The notes: a model not told the origin generated them from the letters alone. A DNA stretch of 7,381 bases from Chloroflexota bacterium (GCA_024278015.1 JAJRUC010000455.1:1-7381); one strand, 5' to 3'; positions 1 through 6,589 are shown, counted from the first letter of the stretch. A program made the numbers and translations.

Positions 1-83
1 CCGGTCGTACTTGCGCCGCCGCATGCGGCAAGCGCACTTGTCATCACAGCGATAATCAGTAAAAATCCGGCTTTCTTGAACAT
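1..83 (-). CDS. N-terminus of an unidentified lipoprotein (partial, runs off the left edge)
   Basis: Only the first 27 codons are present. They encode a textbook lipoprotein signal: a basic n-region (MFKK), a hydrophobic core (FLLIIAVMTSALA) and a lipobox ending LAAC, with the lipidated Cys at residue 21. A Gly/Ser/Thr-rich start of the mature protein (GGASTT) follows, typical of a tether to an extracytoplasmic domain. I chose the ATG at 81-83 because the AGGAGG at 93-98 is 9 nt from it. The in-frame ATG at 90-92 abuts that site directly and would only add MKA. Substrate-binding proteins of ABC transporters often begin this way and the neighbour is an ABC transporter, but the visible residues do not identify the family. 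The gene has its own 238-nt upstream spacer with a promoter candidate, so it is probably a separate transcription unit from modC. Confidence 0.75.
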   Translation of the reverse strand, partial: MFKKAGFLLIIAVMTSALAACGGASTT

Positions 84-92
84 TGCTTTCAT

Positions 93-98
93 CCTCCT
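93..98 (-). promoter_or_regulatory. Strong Shine-Dalgarno site of the lipoprotein gene
   Basis: AGGAGG reads 9 nt upstream of the ATG at 81-83. Its distance settles the start: the other in-frame ATG (90-92) touches the site and could not use it efficiently. Confidence 0.8.
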
Positions 99-111
99 CT
101 GAAAACAGGTT

Positions 112-137
112 TCGGCTTTAATGAATCGTGAAGCCGA
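112..137 (-). promoter_or_regulatory. Inverted repeat in the leader of the lipoprotein gene
   Basis: TCGGCTT (112-118) and AAGCCGA (131-137) are perfect 7-bp inverted arms around a 12-nt centre. In the minus-strand transcript this is a hairpin ending about 13 nt before the AGGAGG ribosome-binding site. It could act as a leader stem or as a protein-binding operator. On the plus strand it is followed by a T run (141-145), so it formally resembles a weak terminator, but no plus-strand gene leads into it. The dyad is seen directly; its role is inference. Confidence 0.4.
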
Positions 138-249
138 TAGTTTTTCCAACACATAGAATTATGCTGCCACAGTTTTTTCCGGCTTGCACCTCCTTGCATA
201 CAGTATCATATCCAGGTCAGGGTCAATCTATTCTGTTATCAAAAATCAG

Positions 250-268
250 GTATTAGCCGTAATAATAC
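250..268. promoter_or_regulatory. Palindrome overlapping the -10 element (candidate operator)
   Basis: GTATTA (250-255) and TAATAC (263-268) are perfect 6-bp inverted arms around a 7-nt centre. The palindrome covers the proposed -10 hexamer (262-267) and the expected transcription start near 255, which is where a repressor would block initiation. On the minus strand it is followed by CTGATTTTT, so a weak AT-rich terminator for modC is an alternative reading. I do not recognise the half-site. Confidence 0.35.
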
Positions 269-290
269 AATAGAATCGACGTAACTTCAA
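262..290 (-). promoter_or_regulatory. Sigma70-type promoter candidate for the lipoprotein gene
   Basis: The minus strand reads TTGAAG (290-285), a 17-nt spacer, then TATTAT (267-262). Spacing is optimal and both hexamers are close to consensus (TTGACA / TATAAT). It sits in the AT-rich spacer downstream of modC and points at the lipoprotein gene, leaving a leader of about 170 nt. AT-rich DNA yields chance matches, so confidence is moderate. Confidence 0.45.
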
Positions 291-298
291 ATTCAATT

Positions 299-317
299 GT
301 GGGGGGAGGGGAGGGAG
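299..317. other. G-rich tract just past the modC stop
   Basis: Four runs of G separated by single A residues lie immediately after the modC stop codon; the modC transcript would be C-rich here. Composition and position resemble the G-rich tail of the spacer repeats at 6527-6589 and 7167-7228, but no paired C-rich arm is present. It may be a degraded copy or an independent low-complexity tract. It is not a recognisable terminator. Confidence 0.35.
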
Positions 318-321
318 TTTC

Positions 322-1410
322 TTAAAAAATGTGGATGGCGCGGCGTTTGATGGTTACGGCCCATCGTTTCTCATGAGCAATGCCCAAACGTTCATAAACA
401 TAAGCGGGCAACTTGATTTCCAGATCGTAGCCCCCTTTTTGCAAGCGCCGGCCGTCATCCAGCCGCAGAAACAGGGTATAATTGAAGCCGTCGGTCAACT
501 CGTTGACGATATGGCCCTGCACCTGATTTTCGCGCCGGCCGCCCGGCCCGTCTTTGCGAATGAGCATCACCCGCTCGGCGCGAATGGACAACCCCACCAC
601 CGCCTCGGCCCGCACCGGAGCCGGGGGGGCCACAAGTTGCACCTGCCCCACTTGCAGCACGGTTTCCGCCGGGGAATGGGCCACCACCCGCCCCTTGAAA
701 AAGTTGCTGCCGCCGGTCAGTTTGGCGATGGTCCGGCTGGTGGGATGATAGATCACCGTTTCCGGGGGGCCGAATTGCAGCAGATGCCCGGCCTCCAGCA
801 CGGCGATATTATCGGCCAGACGATACGCTTCGGCCAGATTGTGGGTCACAAACAGAATGGGAATATCCAGTTCGGCCCGCAAACGCAGCACATCGCGGTG
901 CAGGCGGGCGCGAGTCGATTCATCCAGGGCGGAGAACGGCTCATCCAGCAACAACATGCGGGGATTGGTGACCAGGGTGCGGGCCAGGGCAACGCGCTGC
1001 TGCTGTCCGCCGCTTAATTCGGCGGGCAAACGCCGCTCAAAGCCGGCCAATCCAATCCGCCGCAGCGCATCGGCGACAATGTCTTTTTTCTCGGCGCGAG
1101 ACCGGCGGGTCAGCCCGAAGGCAATATTTTGGGCCACCGTCATGTGGGGGAACAGCAAATAGTCTTGCATCACATAGCCCACCCAACGGCGCTGTGGAGA
1201 GCGATTGATATTCCGGTCGGCGTCAAACAACACCTCGCCGTTGAGGACAATCCGGCCCGCATCGGGCTGAGCCAGCCCGGCCACGCAGGCCAGGGTCATA
1301 CTTTTCCCCGCGCCGGAAGGCCCAAACAGGGCGGTAATCCCTTTCGGCGCAGACAATGCCAGGTTCAGGTCAAAATTTTTCAGCCGTTTGCGCAATCGAA
1401 GTTCGAGCAT
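322..1410 (-). CDS. modC: Molybdate/tungstate ABC transporter ATP-binding protein ModC
   Basis: This 362-residue cytoplasmic ATPase would power oxyanion import through ModB. The nucleotide-binding domain is complete: Walker A GPSGAGKS (30-37), Q-loop Gln82, signature LSGGQ (132-136), Walker B with LLLDEP (153-158), D-loop SALD (160-163) and H-loop His190. About 125 residues follow, in the place of the TOBE/Mop-like regulatory domain of ModC and related importer ATPases. Length matches the ModC family (about 350-360). The ATPase domain alone would not separate ModC from sulfate or iron importers; the assignment rests on the adjacent modB and modA. The ATG lies 4 nt after the modB stop with only a weak ribosome-binding site (GGTGA), so translation is probably coupled to modB. 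Choice between Mo and W cannot be read from sequence. Confidence 0.9.
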   Translation of the reverse strand: MLELRLRKRLKNFDLNLALSAPKGITALFGPSGAGKSMTLACVAGLAQPDAGRIVLNGEVLFDADRNINRSPQRRWVGYVMQDYLLFPHMTVAQNIAFGLTRRSRAEKKDIVADALRRIGLAGFERRLPAELSGGQQQRVALARTLVTNPRMLLLDEPFSALDESTRARLHRDVLRLRAELDIPILFVTHNLAEAYRLADNIAVLEAGHLLQFGPPETVIYHPTSRTIAKLTGGSNFFKGRVVAHSPAETVLQVGQVQLVAPPAPVRAEAVVGLSIRAERVMLIRKDGPGGRRENQVQGHIVNELTDGFNYTLFLRLDDGRRLQKGGYDLEIKLPAYVYERLGIAHEKRWAVTIKRRAIHIF

Positions 1411-1414
1411 GGGG

Positions 1415-2077
1415 CTATTTCACCGCCCGCCGCGCCAGGCGAGCCGTCAGCAGCATACTGACGGCCACAATGGTCATAATCAAAACCACCTGGTTCGCCT
1501 GATTTTGCCGGTTGGCCTGAACCAAATCGTAAATATACAGCGACATGGTTTGGGTGCGACCGGGGATATTGCCCGCCACCATCAACGTCGCCCCGAAATC
1601 ACCCAGAGCGCGGGCGAAGGTTAGGGCCAGACCGGCCAAAATGCCGCGCCAGGCCAAAGGGAGCGTGATTCGCCAAAAAATAAAGAGGTTGGGGCGCCCC
1701 AGCGTGCGGGCAATCGCCTCCAGACGGGGGTCAATGCTTTCAAAAGCGGCGCGGGCGGTCTCGAATAACAGCGGAAACGAAGCCACGGCGGCGGCTACGG
1801 CGGCCCCGCGCCACGTAAAAACCAGCGGAAATCCCACCCGATTAAGCCACCGCCCCAGCACACTTTGATTGCCCAGCAAAATGAGCAGATAGTAGCCCAA
1901 CACGGTGGGCGGCAACACCAGCGGCAGCGAAACCACCGCGCCGAGTACGTCCTTGCCCGGAAAATTACGGCGAGCCAGCAGCCACGCCAACGGAATACCG
2001 GCGGCCAACACCAACGCTGTCGCCAGCAAAGCCACCCGTAAAGAAAGCCACAACGGAGACCATTCGAAAGCGGCCAT
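1415..2077 (-). CDS. modB: Molybdate ABC transporter permease ModB
   Basis: This 220-residue inner-membrane permease forms the oxyanion channel as a homodimer with ModA outside and ModC inside. Hydrophobic segments appear around residues 11-35, 45-70, 90-107, 144-168 and 197-212. Strong family landmarks are the SLPLVLPPTVLGYYLL stretch (50-65), the EAA-type coupling loop for ModC (about 117-146, with Gly127, then ITLPLAWRG) and FARALGDFGATLMVAGNIPG (154-173), which is characteristic of ModB. Length is normal for the family. The ATG at 2075-2077 overlaps the modA TGA in a TGATG arrangement, a classic sign of translational coupling. An in-frame TTG one codon upstream (2078-2080) is possible but much less likely. 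Confidence 0.93.
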   Translation of the reverse strand: MAAFEWSPLWLSLRVALLATALVLAAGIPLAWLLARRNFPGKDVLGAVVSLPLVLPPTVLGYYLLILLGNQSVLGRWLNRVGFPLVFTWRGAAVAAAVASFPLLFETARAAFESIDPRLEAIARTLGRPNLFIFWRITLPLAWRGILAGLALTFARALGDFGATLMVAGNIPGRTQTMSLYIYDLVQANRQNQANQVVLIMTIVAVSMLLTARLARRAVK

Positions 2078-2853
2078 CAAAACTCGCCCGGCAGCAAAAA
2101 CCCGTACCGCTTCATAATTTCCCGACCGGCGGAGCTATTGACAAACTCAATAAAAGCGCGGGCCGTGGTTTCGTGAGGCGTGCCCGTAATAATCGCCACG
2201 GCCTGATTAAGGGGCCGGTGCAAGGCAGTTGGGACAAGCGTGCAGGTTATTTCCGGCGCATCCGCCACCGACAAAGCCACAAGGCCAACCGGAACGTCGC
2301 CGGTTTGCACAAATTGCAGGGTTTGGCGCACATTTTCGCCCAGCACCAGCTTCGGCTGGAGAGCCTCCCACAACCCGGCGCTTTGCAATGCTTCCTGGGC
2401 TGCCAGGCCATACGGCGCGTGGGCCGGGTTGGCAATGGCGATGCGGGTTACGGCGGGGTCCAATAAATCTTCCAGTTGAACGGCCTGCACCCCGGCCCGT
2501 CGATTGACGGCCAAAACCAGATGGCCCTGGGCGTACATTTGCCGGGTATCGGAGATGATGAGACCGTTTTTGTTGAGGCGGTCGATGTAGCCCACATTGG
2601 CCGCCGCCAGCAGGTCGTAGGGGGCGCCGTTTTCAACCTGAGTGGTCAAATTACCCGTGGAACCGAATATAAATTGCGTTTTCTGCCCGGTTTCCTGCTC
2701 AAACTTTTCGCCGATTTCAGTGAAGGCAAATTGCAAATCAGAAGCAGCCGCCACCAGCAAAACGCCGTCATCGGCTGCCGGGGTCTGCGTCGGGCCGCAA
2801 GCGGTTGCCGACACGATTAAGATGAAAATCAGACCGGATAATGATAAACGCAC
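2077..2853 (-). CDS. modA: Molybdate/tungstate-binding lipoprotein ModA
   Basis: This extracytoplasmic substrate-binding protein captures molybdate or tungstate for ModBC. From the chosen GTG (2851-2853) the product has 258 residues. It begins with MR, a hydrophobic core (LSLSGLIFILIV) and SATAC, so Cys19 is the likely lipid anchor. The ModA fold is clear: LLVAAASDL (32-40, oxyanion-binding Ser38), FGSTGNL (63-69, Ser65), GAPYDLLAAAN (76-86), and NPAHAPYGLAAQEAL (142-156), matching the family's AP-x-G-x-AA motif. An upstream in-frame GTG at 2881-2883 would add DEAGGKLAEV before the signal peptide and overlap the preceding gene by 25 nt. The inner GTG gives a standard lipoprotein signal and starts 5 nt after the hydro-lyase A stop. 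The overlap with modB and this short gap indicate one operon. Confidence 0.9.
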   Translation of the reverse strand: MRLSLSGLIFILIVSATACGPTQTPAADDGVLLVAAASDLQFAFTEIGEKFEQETGQKTQFIFGSTGNLTTQVENGAPYDLLAAANVGYIDRLNKNGLIISDTRQMYAQGHLVLAVNRRAGVQAVQLEDLLDPAVTRIAIANPAHAPYGLAAQEALQSAGLWEALQPKLVLGENVRQTLQFVQTGDVPVGLVALSVADAPEITCTLVPTALHRPLNQAVAIITGTPHETTARAFIEFVNSSAGREIMKRYGFLLPGEF

Positions 2854-2858
2854 TTCGG

Positions 2859-4640
2859 CTAACTTGCCCCCCGCTTCATCCACCGCACCAGACCACGCGC
2901 TTCCAGAATTTCCATCAATTTGGAAGGCAACGGCGCAAAATGGAATTCATTTCCGCCCACCGAAACAACACCCGCCGCCAAATCCACCGCCACCGCGTCG
3001 CCGGGGTGATAGGCCGCCACCGCTTCCGGCAGCACAATAACGGGCAAACCCTGGTTAATGGCGCTGCGGAAAAAGATGCGCCCCACCGATTTGACGATGG
3101 CCGCTTTCACGCCGGCATGGGCCAGCCCCACCGCAGGATGCTCGCGGGAGGAGCCACAGCCGAAATTTTCGCCGCCCAGCAGCACATCGCCGGGCTGCAC
3201 CCGCGCCGCGAAACTTTCATCGAACCCGGCAAGGAGATGGGGGGCAATTTTTTCCGGTTCCGCACCGGAAATGGCGTAAGTCAGGTTGCCGGCAAACATC
3301 TGGTCGGTGTTCAGATTATCCGCATCCTGATACGCCCACACGCCATCAAAACGGCGGTCGTCTCCGGCGGAAATATCCACCGTGGCGCTCTGTTTTTTGG
3401 CAAAGGGACAGACCTCCGCGCCGGCCACGGCGCGGGGGTCGGTGATAACGCCCGTCAGCGCAGAAGCGGCCACAGTGGCCGGGGATGCCAGATACAGGTT
3501 GGCGTTTTTGTTGCCCATCCGGCCTTTGAAATTGCGGTTGGCGGTGGACAGCACATTGTCGCCATCGGCGGGGATGCCCTGCCCCGTACCCAGACACGGC
3601 CCGCACGACGGCGAGAGGATGTTCGCGCCCGCTTCCACCAGCGTTTCGATGATGCCGTCGCGGATGGCTTGCAGGTACACCTGCCGCGAGGCCGGGCCGA
3701 TGAGCAGCAGGAAGCCGGAAGCAATTTTTTTGCCGCGCACAATGTCCGCCGCAATCTTCAAATCTTCCAGCCGGCCGTTGGTGCAGGTGCCGATTAATCC
3801 CTGCTGAATTGGAAGCCCCGCCACAGCAGCGATACTTTTGACGTTATCAACGTGGTGCGGCGCGGCCACAACCGGGAAAATCCCGTCCAGATTCAACTCG
3901 ATTTCGCGGGCATACCGGGCATCGGGGTCGGCCCACACGCCGCCGGCAATTTCCTCGCCGAGGAACTTCGCCGGCGTCGCGTCGGGCGGGAAGACGGCGT
4001 TCTTGGCCCCCATTTCCGAGGCCAGGTTCGCCAGCGTCATCCGTTCCGCCATTGAAAGGGTTGCCACGCCGGCGCCGTGATATTCAATGGACATATAATT
4101 TGCCCCGTCCGAGCCAATCATGCCCATAATCCACAGGGCCGCATCTTTGGCGGCCACCGGCTTTTGCAACGCGCCGCGCAGGGTAATTTTAATGGTCTCC
4201 GGCACGCGGAACCACGTTTCGCCGCGCCGCCAGATGCCCGCCGTTTCGGTGCGGTCAATGCCGGCGGCAAAGGCGTTGAACGCGCCGCTGGTGCAGGTGT
4301 GGCTGTCGCTGCCGACGATAATCATACCGGGGCGGGCGTAATCGCTCATTAATTGATGGCAGATGCCCTCCCCCGCGTCGTGGAATTTTTCCACCCCCTG
4401 AAACGCCACAAATTCGCGGATGGCGGCGTAATCGTTTGCCAGTTTGGCGGTGGTGGGCGGGGCATTGTGGTCAAGAATGTTCACCAGTTGCGCGGGGTCG
4501 AACACCCGCTCGCCGCCCATTTGGGCGAAGGTTTTGGCAATGCTCGCAGTATTATCGTGCGACAGCACCAAATCCGGCTTTTTGAAAACGATGCTGCCCG
4601 CCGCCGCGCCGAAGATTTTTTCGACGAATGTTTGTCCCAT
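2859..4640 (-). CDS. Hydro-lyase A: fused large+small subunit aconitase/3-isopropylmalate dehydratase family protein
   Basis: This 593-residue cytoplasmic [4Fe-4S] hydro-lyase would isomerise a 2-hydroxy acid by dehydration and rehydration. The LeuC-like part (about 1-405) has canonical active-site motifs: DHNAP (57-61), GICHQ (92-96, His95) and GSDSHT (110-115, Asp112-Ser113-His114). Cluster ligands are Cys286 in GTCTNGR and Cys346/Cys349 in SCGPC. The LeuD-like swivel part (about 430-593) has NLNTD (442-446) and GENFGCGSSREH (490-501), with the catalytic Ser/Arg loop intact. LeuC and LeuD are separate proteins in many bacteria; here they are one chain with a short linker. The specificity loop reads NLTYAI (452-457) where homoaconitases have an Arg-containing YLRT, so I do not assign a substrate; aconitate, isopropylmalate, citramalate or a dimethylmalate-type acid are possible. 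The ATG has GGAG 6 nt upstream. It follows hydro-lyase B by 62 nt and precedes modA by 5 nt. Confidence 0.88.
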   Translation of the reverse strand: MGQTFVEKIFGAAAGSIVFKKPDLVLSHDNTASIAKTFAQMGGERVFDPAQLVNILDHNAPPTTAKLANDYAAIREFVAFQGVEKFHDAGEGICHQLMSDYARPGMIIVGSDSHTCTSGAFNAFAAGIDRTETAGIWRRGETWFRVPETIKITLRGALQKPVAAKDAALWIMGMIGSDGANYMSIEYHGAGVATLSMAERMTLANLASEMGAKNAVFPPDATPAKFLGEEIAGGVWADPDARYAREIELNLDGIFPVVAAPHHVDNVKSIAAVAGLPIQQGLIGTCTNGRLEDLKIAADIVRGKKIASGFLLLIGPASRQVYLQAIRDGIIETLVEAGANILSPSCGPCLGTGQGIPADGDNVLSTANRNFKGRMGNKNANLYLASPATVAASALTGVITDPRAVAGAEVCPFAKKQSATVDISAGDDRRFDGVWAYQDADNLNTDQMFAGNLTYAISGAEPEKIAPHLLAGFDESFAARVQPGDVLLGGENFGCGSSREHPAVGLAHAGVKAAIVKSVGRIFFRSAINQGLPVIVLPEAVAAYHPGDAVAVDLAAGVVSVGGNEFHFAPLPSKLMEILEARGLVRWMKRGAS

Positions 4641-4677
4641 TTTTAACTCCGTTTCAAGGTTGCAGAGTTGTCACATC

Positions 4678-4698
4678 ACTCTTCACTTTTTACTTTTT
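4678..4698. repeat. Short heptamer tandem repeat between the two hydro-lyase genes
   Basis: Three 7-bp units read ACTCTTC, ACTTTTT, ACTTTTT on the plus strand, with a more degenerate unit (TCACATC) before them. On the transcript this gives AAAAAGT units directly after the hydro-lyase B stop. It occupies most of the 62-nt gap outside the hydro-lyase A ribosome-binding site. No function is evident and no terminator is formed. Confidence 0.5.
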
Positions 4699-4702
4699 AC
4701 GG

Positions 4703-6514
4703 CTATCCCAACAATCCGCCGCGCCGGTAAATTGTCATCTGCACGGACGAAAATTTCCGCACCGGAATACTTTGCCCATTTTCCGAATTGGTCAAGGTTC
4801 CGTTTTGCAAATCCAGCCGCACGCGGTCTCGCTGTTTTAGCCCCAACGGGGCGATTGAGTCAAATGTCAACACGGGGAAGGCGGCATTGATGGCGTTGCG
4901 CTCGTAAATTGCGCCGAAAGATTCGGCCAGAATGGCTTGCACCCCCAGCGCTTTGAAGCAATCCACCGCCTGCTGGCGCGAACTGCCCGCGCCAAAATTT
5001 TTGCCGGTAATGATAATATCGCCCGGCCCGGCTTTTTGGGCAAAATCTTCCCAGCCGCGCAGGTTGTCGAAGGTATATTGCCCCATTTGCGCCATATCGG
5101 TGATGGCTAAATAACGGTTGTGGAAAATCATGTCGGTATCGATGTTGTCCGCTTGCACCAGCCACACTTTGCCTTCCAGCGCGGTCGGTTTGGCGGCGTC
5201 GGCGCGTTTTTGGGCGGGGCCAACCGGCTTCGGTTCGCTCAGCACGGGGATGAAGACCGCCGGGCGGGCGGGAATTGCAGCGGGGGTGGTGATGTAGCCC
5301 GCCACCGCCGAGGCCGCCACCTGCGCCGGGCCGGCGAGATAAACTTCTCCCTTGCCCTGTTTGCCCGCAAAATTGCGATTGCCGCTGCTGATGGTCACTT
5401 CGCCGGGGCCGTTCTGCCCGATTTGACCGGCGGCGCACCCGGCGCAGCCGGCGTTGCCCACCAACGCCCCCGCTTCCTTGAAGATAGCGAACAGCCCCTC
5501 ATCCAGACATTGCCGCCACACGGCATCGGTGGTGGGCACAATTTTCAGCACCACGCCGGGGGCAACTTTTTTCCCCTGCAAAATGCGGGCCACTTCGCGC
5601 AAATCTTCGATGCGGCCATTGGTGCAACTGCCCACAAAGGCGGAATCAATTTTAATCTGCTCCATTTCCATGACCGGCACGGTGTCTTCAGGGTGGCCGG
5701 GGCGAGAGACCATCGGCGCAAATTGGCTGATGTCGAGCGTAAATTTGTGGGCGTATTCGGCGTCGGGGTCGGCGGCGACGGGGGCGAGTTTGCGCCCGGC
5801 GCGGGCTTCGCAGTATGCCATCACCGCCGCCGAGGGGGTGAGCAGCAGGGCAATCGCCCCCATTTCCGTACCCATTGAGGCGATGGTGATGCGTTCATCC
5901 AGCGTCAGCGCGTCCACCGCGTCGCCGTACAGTTCCACCGCGCAGCCGAGCAGCCGGTTTGCGCCGAAATGGTTGAGCAAATTCAGCACAATATCTTTTG
6001 CAGAGACGTTGGCGGGCCGCGCGCCGGTAAGCGTCAGTTTTACCGAGGGGGGCACGCTGAACCAGGCCGCGCCGAAGGCGAACACCGCCGCGATGTCCCG
6101 GTCGCCCATCCCCTGCCCAAACGCGCCGATGGCCCCCAGAATGTTGGCGTGCGAATCGGTGGAGACGGCGGTTGCGCCCGGAACCACCAGCCCTGCGTCA
6201 ATAACGGTGTGCGTGCCGATACCGGCGTTGATGTCGTACACCTTGATGCCCCGCTCGCGGGCAAACACCCGGCACAGATGCTGATTGGCGGCGTATTTCT
6301 GGTCAGAGCCGGTGGGGTTGGTGTCGAAGGTGAAGAAGGTTTTGGCCGGGTCATCAATCGGCAGATGGTGTTCCCGCAGGTTTTTGACCACATTCGGGCC
6401 GCCGAAATCGCGCGCTACGCGCACATCAATGGAGATGTCCACAATGTCGCCCGGTTTCACGGTTTTTTGGTCGCTGTGGTCGGCGATAATCTTTTCGATG
6501 AGCGTTTGGGGCAT
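4703..6514 (-). CDS. Hydro-lyase B: divergent fused aconitase/3-isopropylmalate dehydratase family protein
   Basis: This 603-residue protein has the same architecture as hydro-lyase A: LeuC-like domain (about 1-412), Pro/Ala-rich linker (about 412-446), LeuD-like swivel domain (447-603). The three cluster cysteines are present: Cys297 in GSCTNGR and Cys357/Cys360 in GCAGC, where the family usually has SCGPC. STDSHAN (118-124) supplies Asp120-Ser121-His122 and His102 fits the GIxH position. The usual Asp-His dyad is replaced by Asp64-Thr65 in FDTNP. In the swivel domain GAGSSRQQ (508-515) replaces GCGSSREH, and the specificity loop is YLAI (468-471), lacking Arg. These changes set it apart from characterised aconitase, homoaconitase and LeuCD, so it is probably an active cluster-binding hydro-lyase with a different substrate or half-reaction. 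The ATG has an ideal AAGGAG (6520-6525) 5 nt upstream. The HD gene precedes it by 81 nt. Confidence 0.86.
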   Translation of the reverse strand: MPQTLIEKIIADHSDQKTVKPGDIVDISIDVRVARDFGGPNVVKNLREHHLPIDDPAKTFFTFDTNPTGSDQKYAANQHLCRVFARERGIKVYDINAGIGTHTVIDAGLVVPGATAVSTDSHANILGAIGAFGQGMGDRDIAAVFAFGAAWFSVPPSVKLTLTGARPANVSAKDIVLNLLNHFGANRLLGCAVELYGDAVDALTLDERITIASMGTEMGAIALLLTPSAAVMAYCEARAGRKLAPVAADPDAEYAHKFTLDISQFAPMVSRPGHPEDTVPVMEMEQIKIDSAFVGSCTNGRIEDLREVARILQGKKVAPGVVLKIVPTTDAVWRQCLDEGLFAIFKEAGALVGNAGCAGCAAGQIGQNGPGEVTISSGNRNFAGKQGKGEVYLAGPAQVAASAVAGYITTPAAIPARPAVFIPVLSEPKPVGPAQKRADAAKPTALEGKVWLVQADNIDTDMIFHNRYLAITDMAQMGQYTFDNLRGWEDFAQKAGPGDIIITGKNFGAGSSRQQAVDCFKALGVQAILAESFGAIYERNAINAAFPVLTFDSIAPLGLKQRDRVRLDLQNGTLTNSENGQSIPVRKFSSVQMTIYRRGGLLG

Positions 6515-6526
6515 GGGTACTCCTTG

Positions 6527-6589
6527 TGTCCCTCTCCCGTCGCCTGCGGCGACTCCCTCCCCCTTAAAGGGGGAGGGTTGGGGAGGGGG
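6527..6589. repeat. Two-hairpin G-rich spacer repeat, copy 1
   Basis: The plus strand starts TGTCCCTCTCCC and contains hairpin 1, GTCGCC-TGC-GGCGAC (6539-6553). Hairpin 2 is CCCTCCCCCT-TAA-AGGGGGAGGG (6555-6577, 10-bp stem), followed by a TTGGGGAGGGGG tail. The stretch 6569-6589 has four G runs with 1-2 nt loops, a classic G-quadruplex pattern. It fills nearly all the space between the HD gene stop and the ribosome-binding site of hydro-lyase B, and shares order, orientation and end sequences with copy 2 at 7167-7228. Its hairpin 1 differs from that of copy 2. Confidence 0.85.

Noticed and set aside
112..145. Rho-independent terminator on the plus strand
   Set aside because: The stem is only 7 bp with a 12-nt loop, the T run is separated from the stem, and no plus-strand gene ends here.
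89..154. 21-codon ORF as a real leader-peptide gene
   Set aside because: No ribosome-binding site precedes its ATG at 152-154 and its composition shows no regulatory codon run. Kept only as part of a low-interest finding.
2854..2883. Longer modA start at the GTG of 2881-2883
   Set aside because: It would place ten polar residues before the signal peptide and overlap hydro-lyase A by 25 nt; the inner GTG gives a normal lipoprotein signal.
2841..3797. Long plus-strand open frame (318 codons) opposite hydro-lyase A
   Set aside because: It is antisense to a gene with complete family motifs, shows no domain, and is the expected by-product of GC-rich coding DNA. The same applies to the plus-strand frames at 331-1017, 5120-5878, 5454-6284 and 5969-6592.
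4703..6514. Hydro-lyase B as a pseudogene
   Set aside because: The frame is intact over 603 codons, all three cluster cysteines and the Ser/Arg loop are present, and the ribosome-binding site is ideal.
6539..6577. Intrinsic terminator between the HD gene and hydro-lyase B
   Set aside because: The hairpins are strong but are not followed by a U run in the minus-strand transcript, and the spacing fits an operon.
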